NCBI GenBank assembly: GCA_044866695.1
Contig: JBIOUF010000293.1
Coordinates: 1 to 10,036, forward strand
Direction of reading: 5' to 3'
Length of the DNA: 10,036 bases
Source of the DNA: JBIOUF01 sp044866695
Lineage (GTDB): Bacteria; Actinomycetota; Actinomycetes; Propionibacteriales; Nocardioidaceae
Shown here: one piece after another, positions 1 through 6,320 of the stretch
Layout of the letters: the number at the start of each line of letters is the position of its first letter
Position numbering within the stretch: position 1 is the stretch's first letter
Notes under the pieces: generated by a model
Database searches by the model: none
What the model was told of the DNA's origin: nothing
What the model saw: the letters and a program-made list of their open reading frames with translations, nothing else
Made by a program: the position numbers and the translations under genes

Positions 1-254
1 GGCAGGGCCCCAGCCAGGGTGCCGGTGGTTTCGAGACGCTCGCAAGCTCGCTCCTCAACCACCGGGACCGCTGGTTGAGGAGCCGGAGCGCTAGCGGAGG
101 CGTCTCGAAACCAGCGGGACGGTGGCAGGGCCCCAGCCAGGGTGCCGGTGGTTTCGAGACGCTCGCCTAGCGGCTCGCTCCTCAACCACCGGCGCGCTCG
201 TAAGCTCGCTCCTCAACCACCGGCGCGCTCGCACGCTCGCTCCTCGACCACCGG
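1..254. repeat. Cluster of REP-like palindromic intergenic repeats
   Basis: The stretch is built from related palindromic units. Unit 1 (22-65) and unit 3 (145-192) open with CCGGTGGTTTCGAGACGCTC and close with CTCCTCAACCACCGG, so their ends are inverted copies (CCGGTGGTT / AACCACCGG). Unit 2 (68-117) is the same element in the opposite orientation with variant arms CCGCTGGTT / AACCAGCGG. Units 1 and 3 each follow an identical 21-base lead-in that starts with GGCAGGGCCCCAGCC (at 1 and 124), so a block of about 123 bp has been duplicated. Two half units (193-223 and 224-254) lack the left arm and form a 31-bp tandem repeat. No open frame with coding character covers the region. It lies directly after the tetR stop codon, so transcripts of that gene would run into the hairpins. 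Similar TTTCGAGACG...CTCCTCAACCAC elements are, from memory, common between genes in Nocardioides and relatives; function (termination, mRNA stabilisation, RAYT-linked REP) is inference. Confidence 0.85.
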
Positions 255-259
255 CGGGC

Positions 260-853
260 TCACCAGCTCGAACGCGGCCCGACCGCGGCCGCGACCAGCG
301 CGCGGGCGGACGCCTTGGCGACGTCCGGCGCGTCGGGGGACGCGTCGAGGGACCCGCTGGCCAGGCCGCCGTCGAGCAGGAGGGTGAGAGCGCGGGCCAG
401 CCCGGGCGGGTCCGCGGCGCCGGCCTCGCCGGCCAGCTCGGTGACCCAGGCGAGCACCGCCTCCTTGTGGCGCACCGTGCGGTCGTGGACCGGCGTGCCG
501 GGCTCGGACTCCGCGGCGGCGTTGATGAACGCACAGCCGCGGTATCCGTCGCGCCGGCACGCCGTCCGCAGCGCGTCGAAGAGCCCCACCAGCCGGTCTT
601 CCGGAGCGGGACCGGCAGCGGCTGCGGCGGCGCGGAGCTGGCCGGTCCAGATGCCGTCCACCCGGTCCAGGTAGGCGACGACCAGGTCGTCCTTGGCCGG
701 GAAGTGCTTGTAGAACGTCGCCTTGGCGACCCCGGACTCGGCAATGATCCGGTCGACGCCCACCGCGCGGATGCCGTGGGCGTAGAACAGCGCGAACGCG
801 GCCTGCACGACCCGGTCGCGCGCGGCGCTGGTTCGCGCGGGAGTCGTGGTCAC
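260..853 (-). CDS. TetR/AcrR-family transcriptional regulator
   Basis: A 197-residue protein, the usual TetR length. The N-terminal DNA-binding domain spans about residues 11-58. The helix-turn-helix is near 33-52, ending in the family pattern SGVAKATFYKHFPAKDDL. The rest is an alpha-helical ligand-binding domain with the RGCAFINAAAE segment (105-115), typical of the YcdC/LmrA-like subgroup. It is likely a cytoplasmic homodimeric repressor released by a small ligand; the ligand is not deducible. The start is GTG at 853; no strong ribosome site precedes it. A TAGGCT -10-like hexamer at 861-866 on this strand would put transcription start at or next to the GTG, so the mRNA may be leaderless. 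The gene is divergent from the 939-3416 operon and shares an 85-bp control region with two palindromes, so it probably represses both. Family assignment is firm; targets are inferred. Confidence 0.93.
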   Translation of the reverse strand: MTTTPARTSAARDRVVQAAFALFYAHGIRAVGVDRIIAESGVAKATFYKHFPAKDDLVVAYLDRVDGIWTGQLRAAAAAAGPAPEDRLVGLFDALRTACRRDGYRGCAFINAAAESEPGTPVHDRTVRHKEAVLAWVTELAGEAGAADPPGLARALTLLLDGGLASGSLDASPDAPDVAKASARALVAAAVGPRSSW

Positions 854-868
854 GGCGCCCAGCCTACG

Positions 869-898
869 TTGTAGACAGACCAGTCTGTCTGTTACCGT
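869..898 (+). promoter_or_regulatory. Candidate promoter of the F420/SDR operon
   Basis: TTGTAG (869-874) and TACCGT (893-898, fitting TAnnnT) are separated by 18 bases, a plausible housekeeping-sigma promoter reading right into the gene at 939. Operator palindrome 1 (873-890) lies almost wholly within the spacer, where a bound repressor would block RNA polymerase. Hexamers were judged by eye only. Confidence 0.5.
873..890. promoter_or_regulatory. TetR-type operator palindrome 1
   Basis: AGACAGAC-CA-GTCTGTCT: perfect 8-bp inverted arms around a 2-base centre, the size and symmetry of TetR-family operators. It sits 19 bases upstream of the regulator's start codon and inside the candidate promoter of the divergent operon. 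It shares the AGACAG/CTGTCT core with palindrome 2. Confidence 0.8.
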
Positions 899-908
899 TC
901 CGGTCAGC

Positions 909-924
909 TAGACAGACCTGTCTA
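909..924. promoter_or_regulatory. TetR-type operator palindrome 2
   Basis: TAGACAG-AC-CTGTCTA: perfect 7-bp arms around a 2-base centre, with the same AGACAG core as palindrome 1. The two centres are about 35 bp apart, between three and three and a half helical turns. It lies just upstream of the ribosome site (GAAGGAG, 927-933) of the first operon gene, downstream of the predicted transcription start, as a roadblock site would. Confidence 0.8.
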
Positions 925-938
925 CCGAAGGAGCCGCC

Positions 939-1616
939 ATGAAGGTCGCCGTCCTCGGCACCGGGATCGTCGGCCGCACCATCGCCGGCCGGCTGGCCGG
1001 CCTCGACCACCAGGTCACCGTCGGCACCCGCGACCCCGCCGGGACCATGGCCAGGACCGGTCCCGACCAGATGGGCAACCCGCCCTACTCGGCGTGGGCC
1101 GCCGACCACCCCGACGTCCCCCTGGCGGGGTTCGCCGAGGCGGCCTCCGGCGCGGAGCTGGTCGTCAACGCCAGCAGCGGCCAGGCGACGCTCGAGGTGC
1201 TGCGGCAGGTGGGTGAGGCGAACCTGGCCGGGAAGGTGCTGCTGGACATCTCCAACCCGCTGGACTTCTCCCAGGGCTTCCCGCCGACCTTGTTCGTCAA
1301 GGACACCGACTCCCTCGGCGAGCAGGTCCAGCGCGCGTTCCCGCAGGCCCGGGTGGTCAAGTCGCTCAACACGATGACCGCCGCGGTCATGGTCGACCCG
1401 GCCCGGCTCGGCGCGCCGTCGTCGGTGTTCGTGTCGGGCGACGACGCGGACGCGAAGGCGACGGTGACGCGGCTGCTGAAGAGCTTCGGCCACCGCGACG
1501 TGGTGGACCTCGGTGACATCGGCACCGCCCGGGGCACCGAGATGTGGCTGCCGCTGTGGCTGCGGATCATGGGAGCGCTCGGCACGCCCATGTTCAACAT
1601 CTCGGTCGTGCGGTGA
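939..1616 (+). CDS. NADPH-dependent F420 reductase-like oxidoreductase
   Basis: A 225-residue soluble Rossmann-fold protein of the F420-dependent NADP oxidoreductase family (Fno/NpdG-like). The dinucleotide loop GTGIVG is at residues 7-12 on the first beta strand. The second strand ends in GTRDP (29-33), where the Thr-Arg pair fits recognition of the NADPH 2'-phosphate. Other family-like segments are LLDISNPLD (101-109) and KSLNTM (141-146). Family members move hydride between NADPH and the deazaflavin F420. Here it could supply F420H2 to the luciferase-like enzyme two genes downstream, which is inference. The ATG at 939 is supported by GAAGGAG at 927-933. The next gene starts one base after its stop, so the two are cotranscribed and perhaps translationally coupled. 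Many actinobacterial paralogues of this fold have no proven F420 activity, so the exact substrate is open. Confidence 0.82.
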   Translation: MKVAVLGTGIVGRTIAGRLAGLDHQVTVGTRDPAGTMARTGPDQMGNPPYSAWAADHPDVPLAGFAEAASGAELVVNASSGQATLEVLRQVGEANLAGKVLLDISNPLDFSQGFPPTLFVKDTDSLGEQVQRAFPQARVVKSLNTMTAAVMVDPARLGAPSSVFVSGDDADAKATVTRLLKSFGHRDVVDLGDIGTARGTEMWLPLWLRIMGALGTPMFNISVVR

Positions 1617-1617
1617 C

Positions 1618-2487
1618 ATGACCGGCGCCGGCCCGATGAGCGGCCGCACCGTGCTCGTCACCGGCGGCACCGGCGGCATCGGCCTGGCCACGGCGGAGGG
1701 GCTGGCCCGGCTGGGTGCCACGCTGGGCGTGGTGGGCCGCGACCCCGACCGGGCCGAGGACGCGGTCCGGCGGCTCGAGCGGTACGGCGCCGGGGTCCGG
1801 GTGTTCCTCGCCGACCTCTCCTCGCAGCGGGAGGTGCGCCGTGTCGCCGAGGACGTGCTCATGGCGTTCCCCCGGCTGCACGTGCTGGTGAACAACGTCG
1901 GTGGCTCGTGGGCGCACCGCCAGGTGACCGTCGACGGGCTGGAGCGCACGTTCGCGGTCAACCACCTGGCCCCGTTCCTGCTCACCCGGCTGCTGCTCGA
2001 CCGGCTCCGCGCGAGCGCCCCGGCGCGGGTGGTCACGGTGTCCTCGGGGGCGCAGGCCATGGGCCGCGTCGACTTCGACGACCTGCAAGGGGAGCGCCGC
2101 TACAGCGGACAACGCGCGTACAGCCAGTCCAAGCTGGCCAACGTCCTGTTCACCTACGAGCTGGCCCGCCGGCTCCAGGGGTCGGGTGTGACCGCGAACG
2201 TGCTGCATCCCGGCGTGGCACGCACCGCCTTCGGGCAGGAGGACATGGCGGCGTGGATGCGGCTGCTGCTGCCCGTCGTGCGACCGCTCATGCGCTCCCC
2301 CGAGCGCGCCGCCAAGACCTCCGTCCACCTGGCGTCCTCGCCCGAGGTCGCCGACGTCACCGGGAGCTACTTCACCGCGGGCCGAGCGCGTCGCTCCTCC
2401 GCCCGCTCCTACGACGAGGCGACCGCCGCACGGCTGTGGGAGGTCTCCGCCCGCCTGGTCGGCCTGCCGGCGTCGTCGCAGCCCTGA
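1618..2487 (+). CDS. Short-chain dehydrogenase/reductase, retinol-dehydrogenase-like
   Basis: A 289-residue classical SDR. Visible motifs from the ATG at 1618 are the cofactor loop TGGTGGIG (15-22), ADLSS (65-69, adenine-side Asp), NNVG (92-95, variant of NNAG), VNHL (Asn115), catalytic Ser in VSSGA (142-143), YSQSK (Tyr168, Lys172) and HPG (197-199). The FDDLQ segment before the YxxxK and the following LANVLFTYELARRL match the retinol dehydrogenase/WWOX-like branch, which reduces aldehydes and ketones or oxidises alcohols with NADP(H). The substrate is unknown. The start is uncertain: ATG 1618 lies one base after the preceding stop without a clear ribosome site (coupling likely), while ATG 1636 gives a shorter N-terminus beginning MSGRTVLVTG. 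An upstream in-frame extension to 1513 overlaps the previous gene and lacks SDR character. A 32-base gap separates it from the next gene. Confidence 0.9.
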   Translation: MTGAGPMSGRTVLVTGGTGGIGLATAEGLARLGATLGVVGRDPDRAEDAVRRLERYGAGVRVFLADLSSQREVRRVAEDVLMAFPRLHVLVNNVGGSWAHRQVTVDGLERTFAVNHLAPFLLTRLLLDRLRASAPARVVTVSSGAQAMGRVDFDDLQGERRYSGQRAYSQSKLANVLFTYELARRLQGSGVTANVLHPGVARTAFGQEDMAAWMRLLLPVVRPLMRSPERAAKTSVHLASSPEVADVTGSYFTAGRARRSSARSYDEATAARLWEVSARLVGLPASSQP

Positions 2488-2519
2488 CCCCCGTCCCCGA
2501 GCCGAACGGAGCAGAACCC

Positions 2520-3416
2520 ATGGACGTAGGCGTACACGTGGTCGGCTTCGACTTCCCAGGTGGCGCCGCCGCCATCGCCCCCACGCTGGCCCGCGTCGCC
2601 ACGAGCGCCGAGCGCGCGGGGGTGACCAACCTGTCGGTGATGGACCACTACCTCCAGATCGCCGGCATGGGAGTCGGCGGGGGCGACGCGCCCATGCTCG
2701 AGGGGTACACCACCCTGGGGTTCCTCGCCGGGCACACCGAGACCGTGGAGCTGCAGCTGCTGGTCACCGGGGTGACCTACCGCCACCCGGGGCTGCTGGG
2801 GAAGATCGTCGCGACCCTCGACGCGCTGTCCGGCGGCCGCGCGGTGCTCGGGATCGGCGCCGCGTGGTACGAGCGGGAGCACGCGGCGTACGGCGTCGCG
2901 TTCCCCCCGCTCGCCGAGCGCTTCGAGAGGCTCGAGGAGACCCTGCAGATCGTCCACCAGATGTGGGGACCCGACGACGGGCCGTTCGAGGGGCGCCACT
3001 ACCGGCTGGCCGAGACGATCTGCTCGCCCAAGCCGGTCCAGCAGCCGCACCCGCCGGTCATGGTGGGCGGCGGCGGCGAGCGCAAGACCCTGCGCCTGGT
3101 CGCGAAGTACGCCGACGCGTGCAACCTGTTCGCGAACCCGGACACCCCGCCTGCCGAGCTGGCCAGGAAGCTGGACGTGCTGCGGGAGCACTGCGAACGC
3201 GAGGGCACCGACGCCGAACGCATCCGCAGGACCCTGCTGTGGGTCGGCCCCGTCGAGCCGACCGGGGCCGGCGGTCGGGCCTTCGCCGAGCGGATGCGAC
3301 CGCTGGTCGACGTCGGGTTCACCGAGGTGCACGTGATGCCGCTCGGGGGCGACCCGGTGGCCTTCGTCGAGGGTCTCGGGGAGCATGTCGTCCCCCGGCT
3401 GGCCGCGCTGACCTGA
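2520..3416 (+). CDS. LLM-class F420-dependent oxidoreductase
   Basis: A 298-residue single-domain TIM-barrel protein of the luciferase-like monooxygenase superfamily, in the F420-dependent actinobacterial subgroup. Supporting segments are the first-strand VGVHVVGFDF (3-12), MDHY (41-44), the LLVTGVTYRHPGLLGK strand-helix (80-95), DALSGGRAVLGIGAAWYERE (101-120), ERFERLEETLQIVHQMW (133-149) and the PVMVGGGGERKTLRLVAKYAD stretch (179-199), which supplies the phosphate-binding loop. Members use F420H2 (some FMNH2) to reduce or oxygenate small organic substrates; the substrate here is unknown. The ATG at 2520 has GGAG at 2508-2511 with 8-base spacing. The frame is open further upstream but only through the SDR gene. 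As last gene of the TetR-controlled operon it may use F420H2 made by the first gene product. F420 rather than FMN dependence is inferred from family resemblance. Confidence 0.9.
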   Translation: MDVGVHVVGFDFPGGAAAIAPTLARVATSAERAGVTNLSVMDHYLQIAGMGVGGGDAPMLEGYTTLGFLAGHTETVELQLLVTGVTYRHPGLLGKIVATLDALSGGRAVLGIGAAWYEREHAAYGVAFPPLAERFERLEETLQIVHQMWGPDDGPFEGRHYRLAETICSPKPVQQPHPPVMVGGGGERKTLRLVAKYADACNLFANPDTPPAELARKLDVLREHCEREGTDAERIRRTLLWVGPVEPTGAGGRAFAERMRPLVDVGFTEVHVMPLGGDPVAFVEGLGEHVVPRLAALT

Positions 3417-3497
3417 CCGGCGGGTGGGGCGGGCCGCCCGGTCAGCCGGTCCGCGGCGTGAAGCCGGCGGTGTCCACCCCTGCGTCGCCGAGCCGGG

Positions 3498-4598
3498 TCA
3501 TGACAGGACCTCCCGTCGGGTGGGTGCGGTGAGGTGGGCGCTGAGCCACTCGGCGTCCGTGCCGACGAAGCCGAGGAGTGCGGAGCCGCGGGTGTGCTGC
3601 CAGGGCAGGCCGACGAAGAACAGGCCCGGCGCGCGGGTGCGGCCGCGCTCGTGGAGGACCTGGCCGTCGGCGAGGACACCTGGGACGTCGATCCAGGAGT
3701 AGTCGGAGCGGAACCCGGTCGCCCACACGACGGCGGCCGGCCGCTGGACCGAGCCGTCGCCGAACCCGACGCCAGCCGTCGAAGCGTCGGCCAGGCGTGG
3801 ACGGACCGTCACGCCGGCCTTGCGAAGCCGGGCCAGGGAGGTGCCGATCACCAGGTCTCCCCGGGCCCGCATCCGGCGCGCCATCCGCGAGTCCGCGGTC
3901 CTGGTGAGGACCCTCGACGTGGTCAGCCACCAGAACAGGTCCCGTCCGAGCAGCCGCTGCGGAAGCTCGATCGACGCGGTGCCCACCGCCAGCGTGACGT
4001 CGTGGGTGCCTGAGTGGGTCGTGGCGAGCTCGAGGGCGATCTGGCGCCCGGAGTTCCCGGCGCCGACCACCACGACCGGCCCCGCCGGCACCAGGCCGGG
4101 GCTGCGGTACGCCGAGCTGTGCAGCTGGACCACGTCCGGACCGAGCCGATCGGCCAGGCGAGGGACTGCCGGGGTCTGGAACGGCCCGGTGGCGACCACG
4201 ACCTGGTGGGCGGTGAGGGTCCCCCGGGAGGTGTGCGCAACGTACCGCCCCTCGACCCGCTCGAGCCGCCGGACGCGGCAGTCGAGCAGGACGGGCAGCT
4301 CGAACCGGGCCGCGTAGGCGTTCAGGTAGTCGGCGACCTGGTCCTTGGTGGGGTGGTTGTCGGCCGGCGCCGGGAACGGCATCCCGGGCAGCCCGTCGTA
4401 CTGCGCCGGCGTGAACAGGCGCAGGGAGTCCCAGCGGGTCCGCCACGAGTGGCCCAGCTCGTGGGCGGCGTCGACGAGCAGGAACCGCAGACCGCGGCGA
4501 CGCAGGTGGTAGGCGGTGGCGAGACCTGCCTGGCCGGCGCCGACGACCAGGACGTCCAGGGCATCGCTTGCATCGCGAGCATCGTGCGTGGCGTGCAT
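3498..4598 (-). CDS. FAD-dependent flavin monooxygenase-like oxidoreductase (CzcO/FMO type)
   Basis: A 366-residue flavoprotein with two nucleotide-binding loops: GAGQAG (20-25) for FAD near the N-terminus and GAGNSG (179-184) for NADPH. ATGP (136-139) and ATGFRSDYSWID (293-304) are hallmark strands of the FMO/YUCCA/CzcO-like class. WRTRWDSLRLFTP (52-64) is also typical. The full Baeyer-Villiger fingerprint is not evident; LHSSAYR (159-165) takes that place. The enzyme probably forms a C4a-hydroperoxyflavin and oxygenates a small soft nucleophile or carbonyl compound; the substrate is unknown. ATG at 4598 is preceded by GAGGAG (4604-4609 on the plus strand) at 5-base spacing. The first residues contain a DAR-DAS-DAL tripeptide repeat from a 9-bp tandem repeat. 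It is divergent from the exporter at 4827, with a shared 228-bp control region, and convergent with the LLM gene (81-bp gap without a convincing terminator). Confidence 0.9.
   Translation of the reverse strand: MHATHDARDASDALDVLVVGAGQAGLATAYHLRRRGLRFLLVDAAHELGHSWRTRWDSLRLFTPAQYDGLPGMPFPAPADNHPTKDQVADYLNAYAARFELPVLLDCRVRRLERVEGRYVAHTSRGTLTAHQVVVATGPFQTPAVPRLADRLGPDVVQLHSSAYRSPGLVPAGPVVVVGAGNSGRQIALELATTHSGTHDVTLAVGTASIELPQRLLGRDLFWWLTTSRVLTRTADSRMARRMRARGDLVIGTSLARLRKAGVTVRPRLADASTAGVGFGDGSVQRPAAVVWATGFRSDYSWIDVPGVLADGQVLHERGRTRAPGLFFVGLPWQHTRGSALLGFVGTDAEWLSAHLTAPTRREVLS
4561..4587 (-). repeat. 9-bp tandem repeat, three copies, in the FMO 5' end
   Basis: GCATCG recurs at 4561, 4570 and 4579, giving three imperfect 9-bp units that encode DAR, DAS and DAL at residues 6-14 of the flavoprotein, ahead of its first beta strand. 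The repeat is in frame, so gain or loss of a unit would only change tail length. Confidence 0.7.
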
Positions 4599-4826
4599 GG
4601 GGGCTCCTCGGGTGGCTGGTTCGGGAGCCCCGAACCTAGGAACCGGCCCTCCGGGTCCGCGCCGGTGAAACCACCGGGTTCACACGCCGGTCCCGTCACC
4701 GGTCGGCGCCGCGGACATCCCGGTGGTTCTCCCGGCGCGACCCAGGTGCCCCGGCAACGAGGCTCATGGCAGCCGATGACGGCCCGGGAACCGAGTCCGG
4801 GACGCATCGAGGAACCAGGAGGTCTC
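4599..4826. promoter_or_regulatory. Divergent control region between FMO and MFS genes
   Basis: This 228-bp non-coding stretch separates two genes read away from each other and must hold both promoters. A 19-bp imperfect palindrome (4665-4683), starting GTGAA and ending TTCAC, pairs at 7 of 9 positions. AACCACCGGG (4669-4678) is repeated inverted as CCCGGTGGTT (4719-4728). Between them CCGGT (4687-4691) and ACCGG (4698-4702) could pair as an inner stem. I could not assign convincing -35/-10 hexamers for either direction. No dedicated regulator gene adjoins it; the distant TetR operators (AGACAG core) do not resemble these sites. Confidence 0.6.
4665..4683. promoter_or_regulatory. Candidate operator palindrome between FMO and MFS genes
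   Basis: GTGAA-A-CC-ACC-GG-G-TTCAC: matched outer 5-bp arms and inner CC/GG pairs around a 3-base centre, in the size range of TetR- or MarR-family operators. It lies 67 bp upstream of the FMO start and 144 bp upstream of the MFS start. The cognate regulator is unknown. Confidence 0.5.
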
Positions 4827-6275
4827 ATGTCCACCACCACCACCCACGCGGGTGCCCACCCGGCGCACGCCGACCAGCCGGAGGAGGCGCGTCGTCCGTG
4901 GACGGCGCTCGGCCTGATGCTGGCCGCGCAGTTCATGGTCGTGCTCGACGTCAGCGTCGTGAACGTCGCCCTGCCCAGCATCGGCGCCGACCTGCAGCTG
5001 TCCTCCTCGGCCTACCAGTGGACGGTCAGCGCCTACGTGCTGCTCAGCGGCGGACTGCTGCTGCTCGGCGGCCGCATGGCGGACCTGTTCGACCGGCGCC
5101 GCATGTTCATGCTCGGCCTGACCCTGTTCACCGGCGCCTCGCTGGCCAGCGGCCTCGCGGACTCCGCGACCGCTCTCGTGGTCTCCCGCGCCGCCCAGGG
5201 CGCCGGTGCCGCCCTGCTCACCCCCGCCGCCATGTCGGTGGTCATGACCACGTACGCCGGCCGGCAGCGCGCCGCCGCGCTCGCCGTGTGGGGCACCGTG
5301 GCCAGCATGGGCATCGCCGCCGGCGTCCTGTTCGGCGGGCTGCTCACCAGCGCGTTCGACTGGCGCGCGGTGTTCTTCATCAACGTCCCGATCGGCGTCG
5401 CCGTCCTGGTCGGCACCCTGCGCGCGGTCCCCCGCGGCGAAGGCACCGGCCGCGGGCTCCGTGGCCTCGACCTCCCGGGCGCGGTCACGCTCGTCGGCGG
5501 GCTGCTCGCCCTCGTCGCCGCCGTCGAGTCCACCACCAGCGATGGCTGGACCGACGCCTCCACCCTGGCCCGCGCCGGCATCGCCGGAGCTCTGCTGACC
5601 GCGTTCGCGCTCCTCGAGCTCAAGGTCTCCGCCCCCCTGGTCCCGCCGCGGATCTGGCGGGTCCGGTCCCTGGTCTCGGCCTCGACGGTGATGGCCGGCG
5701 TCACCGGAGCCGTGGTCGGCGCGATCTTCCTCAGCTCGCTGTACCTCCAGCAGGTCCTCGGATCCTCGGCCGTGGTCACCGGGCTGCAGTTCCTGCCACT
5801 CGCCGCCGCCATCACGTTCGGTGCCGCGGTCGCGTCCAGGCTGCTGCCGCACACCGGACCGCGCGCCCTGATCGGGGCCGGCCTGGTCGTCTCCGCGGCG
5901 GGAGCCCTGCTGCTCTCGGCGGCCGGCGGAGACGCGACGTACGCCGCGGACGTGCTGCCCGGGTTCCTGGTCATGGGAGCCGGAGTCGGCCCGATGTTCG
6001 TGGCGATCTCGGTCGGCGCGATGGCCGACGTGCCCCACCACGCGTCCGGCCTGGCCTCCGGGCTGATGATGACCGGGCACGAGGTCGGCGCCGCGCTCGG
6101 CGTCGCCATGGTCACCGCCGTCGGTGGTGACCTGACCACCCGCTCCGGGCTGGTCGCCGGACACCCCGACGCGTTCCTCGCGGTTGCCGCGCTCCTGCTC
6201 GCCCTGCTTCTGCCCACGGCCCTGGTTCCGCGCCGCGCCGCGGCCTCCGCAGCCGGCCACGGGCACGGCCACTGA
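4827..6275 (+). CDS. DHA2-family MFS multidrug exporter (14 TMS)
   Basis: A 482-residue integral membrane protein, proton-driven drug antiporter type (EmrB/QacA-like). Signature segments are LDVSVVNVALP (40-50, motif D1 in TM1), GGRMADLFDRRR (81-92, motif A in the TM2-3 loop), the LTPAAMSVVM helix (131-140) and AAGVLFGGLL (164-173, motif C region). Hydrophobic segments continue to about residue 468, consistent with 14 spans. The substrate is unknown. The protein ends HGHGH, a short His-rich tail that could be incidental. ATG 4827 has a consensus AGGAGG (4817-4822); the frame is open back to 4014 but that part is antisense to the FMO gene and not MFS-like. The copper promoter begins five bases after its stop codon, so read-through into copZ is possible unless blocked by the regulator. 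Divergence from a flavin monooxygenase suggests a modify-and-export pair, which is inference. Confidence 0.92.
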   Translation: MSTTTTHAGAHPAHADQPEEARRPWTALGLMLAAQFMVVLDVSVVNVALPSIGADLQLSSSAYQWTVSAYVLLSGGLLLLGGRMADLFDRRRMFMLGLTLFTGASLASGLADSATALVVSRAAQGAGAALLTPAAMSVVMTTYAGRQRAAALAVWGTVASMGIAAGVLFGGLLTSAFDWRAVFFINVPIGVAVLVGTLRAVPRGEGTGRGLRGLDLPGAVTLVGGLLALVAAVESTTSDGWTDASTLARAGIAGALLTAFALLELKVSAPLVPPRIWRVRSLVSASTVMAGVTGAVVGAIFLSSLYLQQVLGSSAVVTGLQFLPLAAAITFGAAVASRLLPHTGPRALIGAGLVVSAAGALLLSAAGGDATYAADVLPGFLVMGAGVGPMFVAISVGAMADVPHHASGLASGLMMTGHEVGAALGVAMVTAVGGDLTTRSGLVAGHPDAFLAVAALLLALLLPTALVPRRAAASAAGHGHGH

Positions 6276-6279
6276 CCCG

Positions 6280-6308
6280 TTGCATACCCCCCAGGGGTAA
6301 GTTACAGT
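6280..6308 (+). promoter_or_regulatory. Copper-responsive promoter of copZ-copA
   Basis: TTGCAT (6280-6285) and TACAGT (6303-6308, fitting TAnnnT) are 17 bases apart. The spacer is filled by CsoR-type operator 1, and operator 2 lies just past the expected start near 6315. This arrangement is that of a copper-derepressed promoter. Hexamers were judged by eye. Confidence 0.65.
6285..6299. promoter_or_regulatory. CsoR-type operator 1
   Basis: TACCCC-CCA-GGGGTA: perfect 6-bp arms, 3-base centre. GC-rich TACCC/GGGTA palindromes are the recognised target of the CsoR copper-sensing repressor family in actinobacteria and firmicutes. It overlaps the last base of the -35 and occupies most of the spacer. 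Confidence 0.82.
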
Positions 6309-6320
6309 TCCATTCCCGAT

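Noticed and set aside
1..254. CRISPR-like array
   Set aside because: Units are inverted as well as direct, differ in length, and have no regular unique spacers.
864..2060. 398-codon antisense frame over the first two operon genes
   Set aside because: Composition-driven shadow; the plus strand encodes two recognisable enzymes here.
1908..2519. N-terminal extension of the LLM frame through the SDR gene
   Set aside because: The extension is an out-of-frame reading of the SDR gene; ATG 2520 with GGAG at 2508-2511 gives the normal family start.
3417..3497. Terminator between the convergent LLM and FMO genes
   Set aside because: Only a short GGGCG/CGCCC hairpin with a 3-base loop and no T-run on either strand; not better than expected in such GC-rich DNA.
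4014..4826. N-terminal extension of the MFS frame by 271 codons
   Set aside because: It is antisense to the flavoprotein gene and lacks MFS character; ATG 4827 has a consensus AGGAGG and gives a normal N-terminus.
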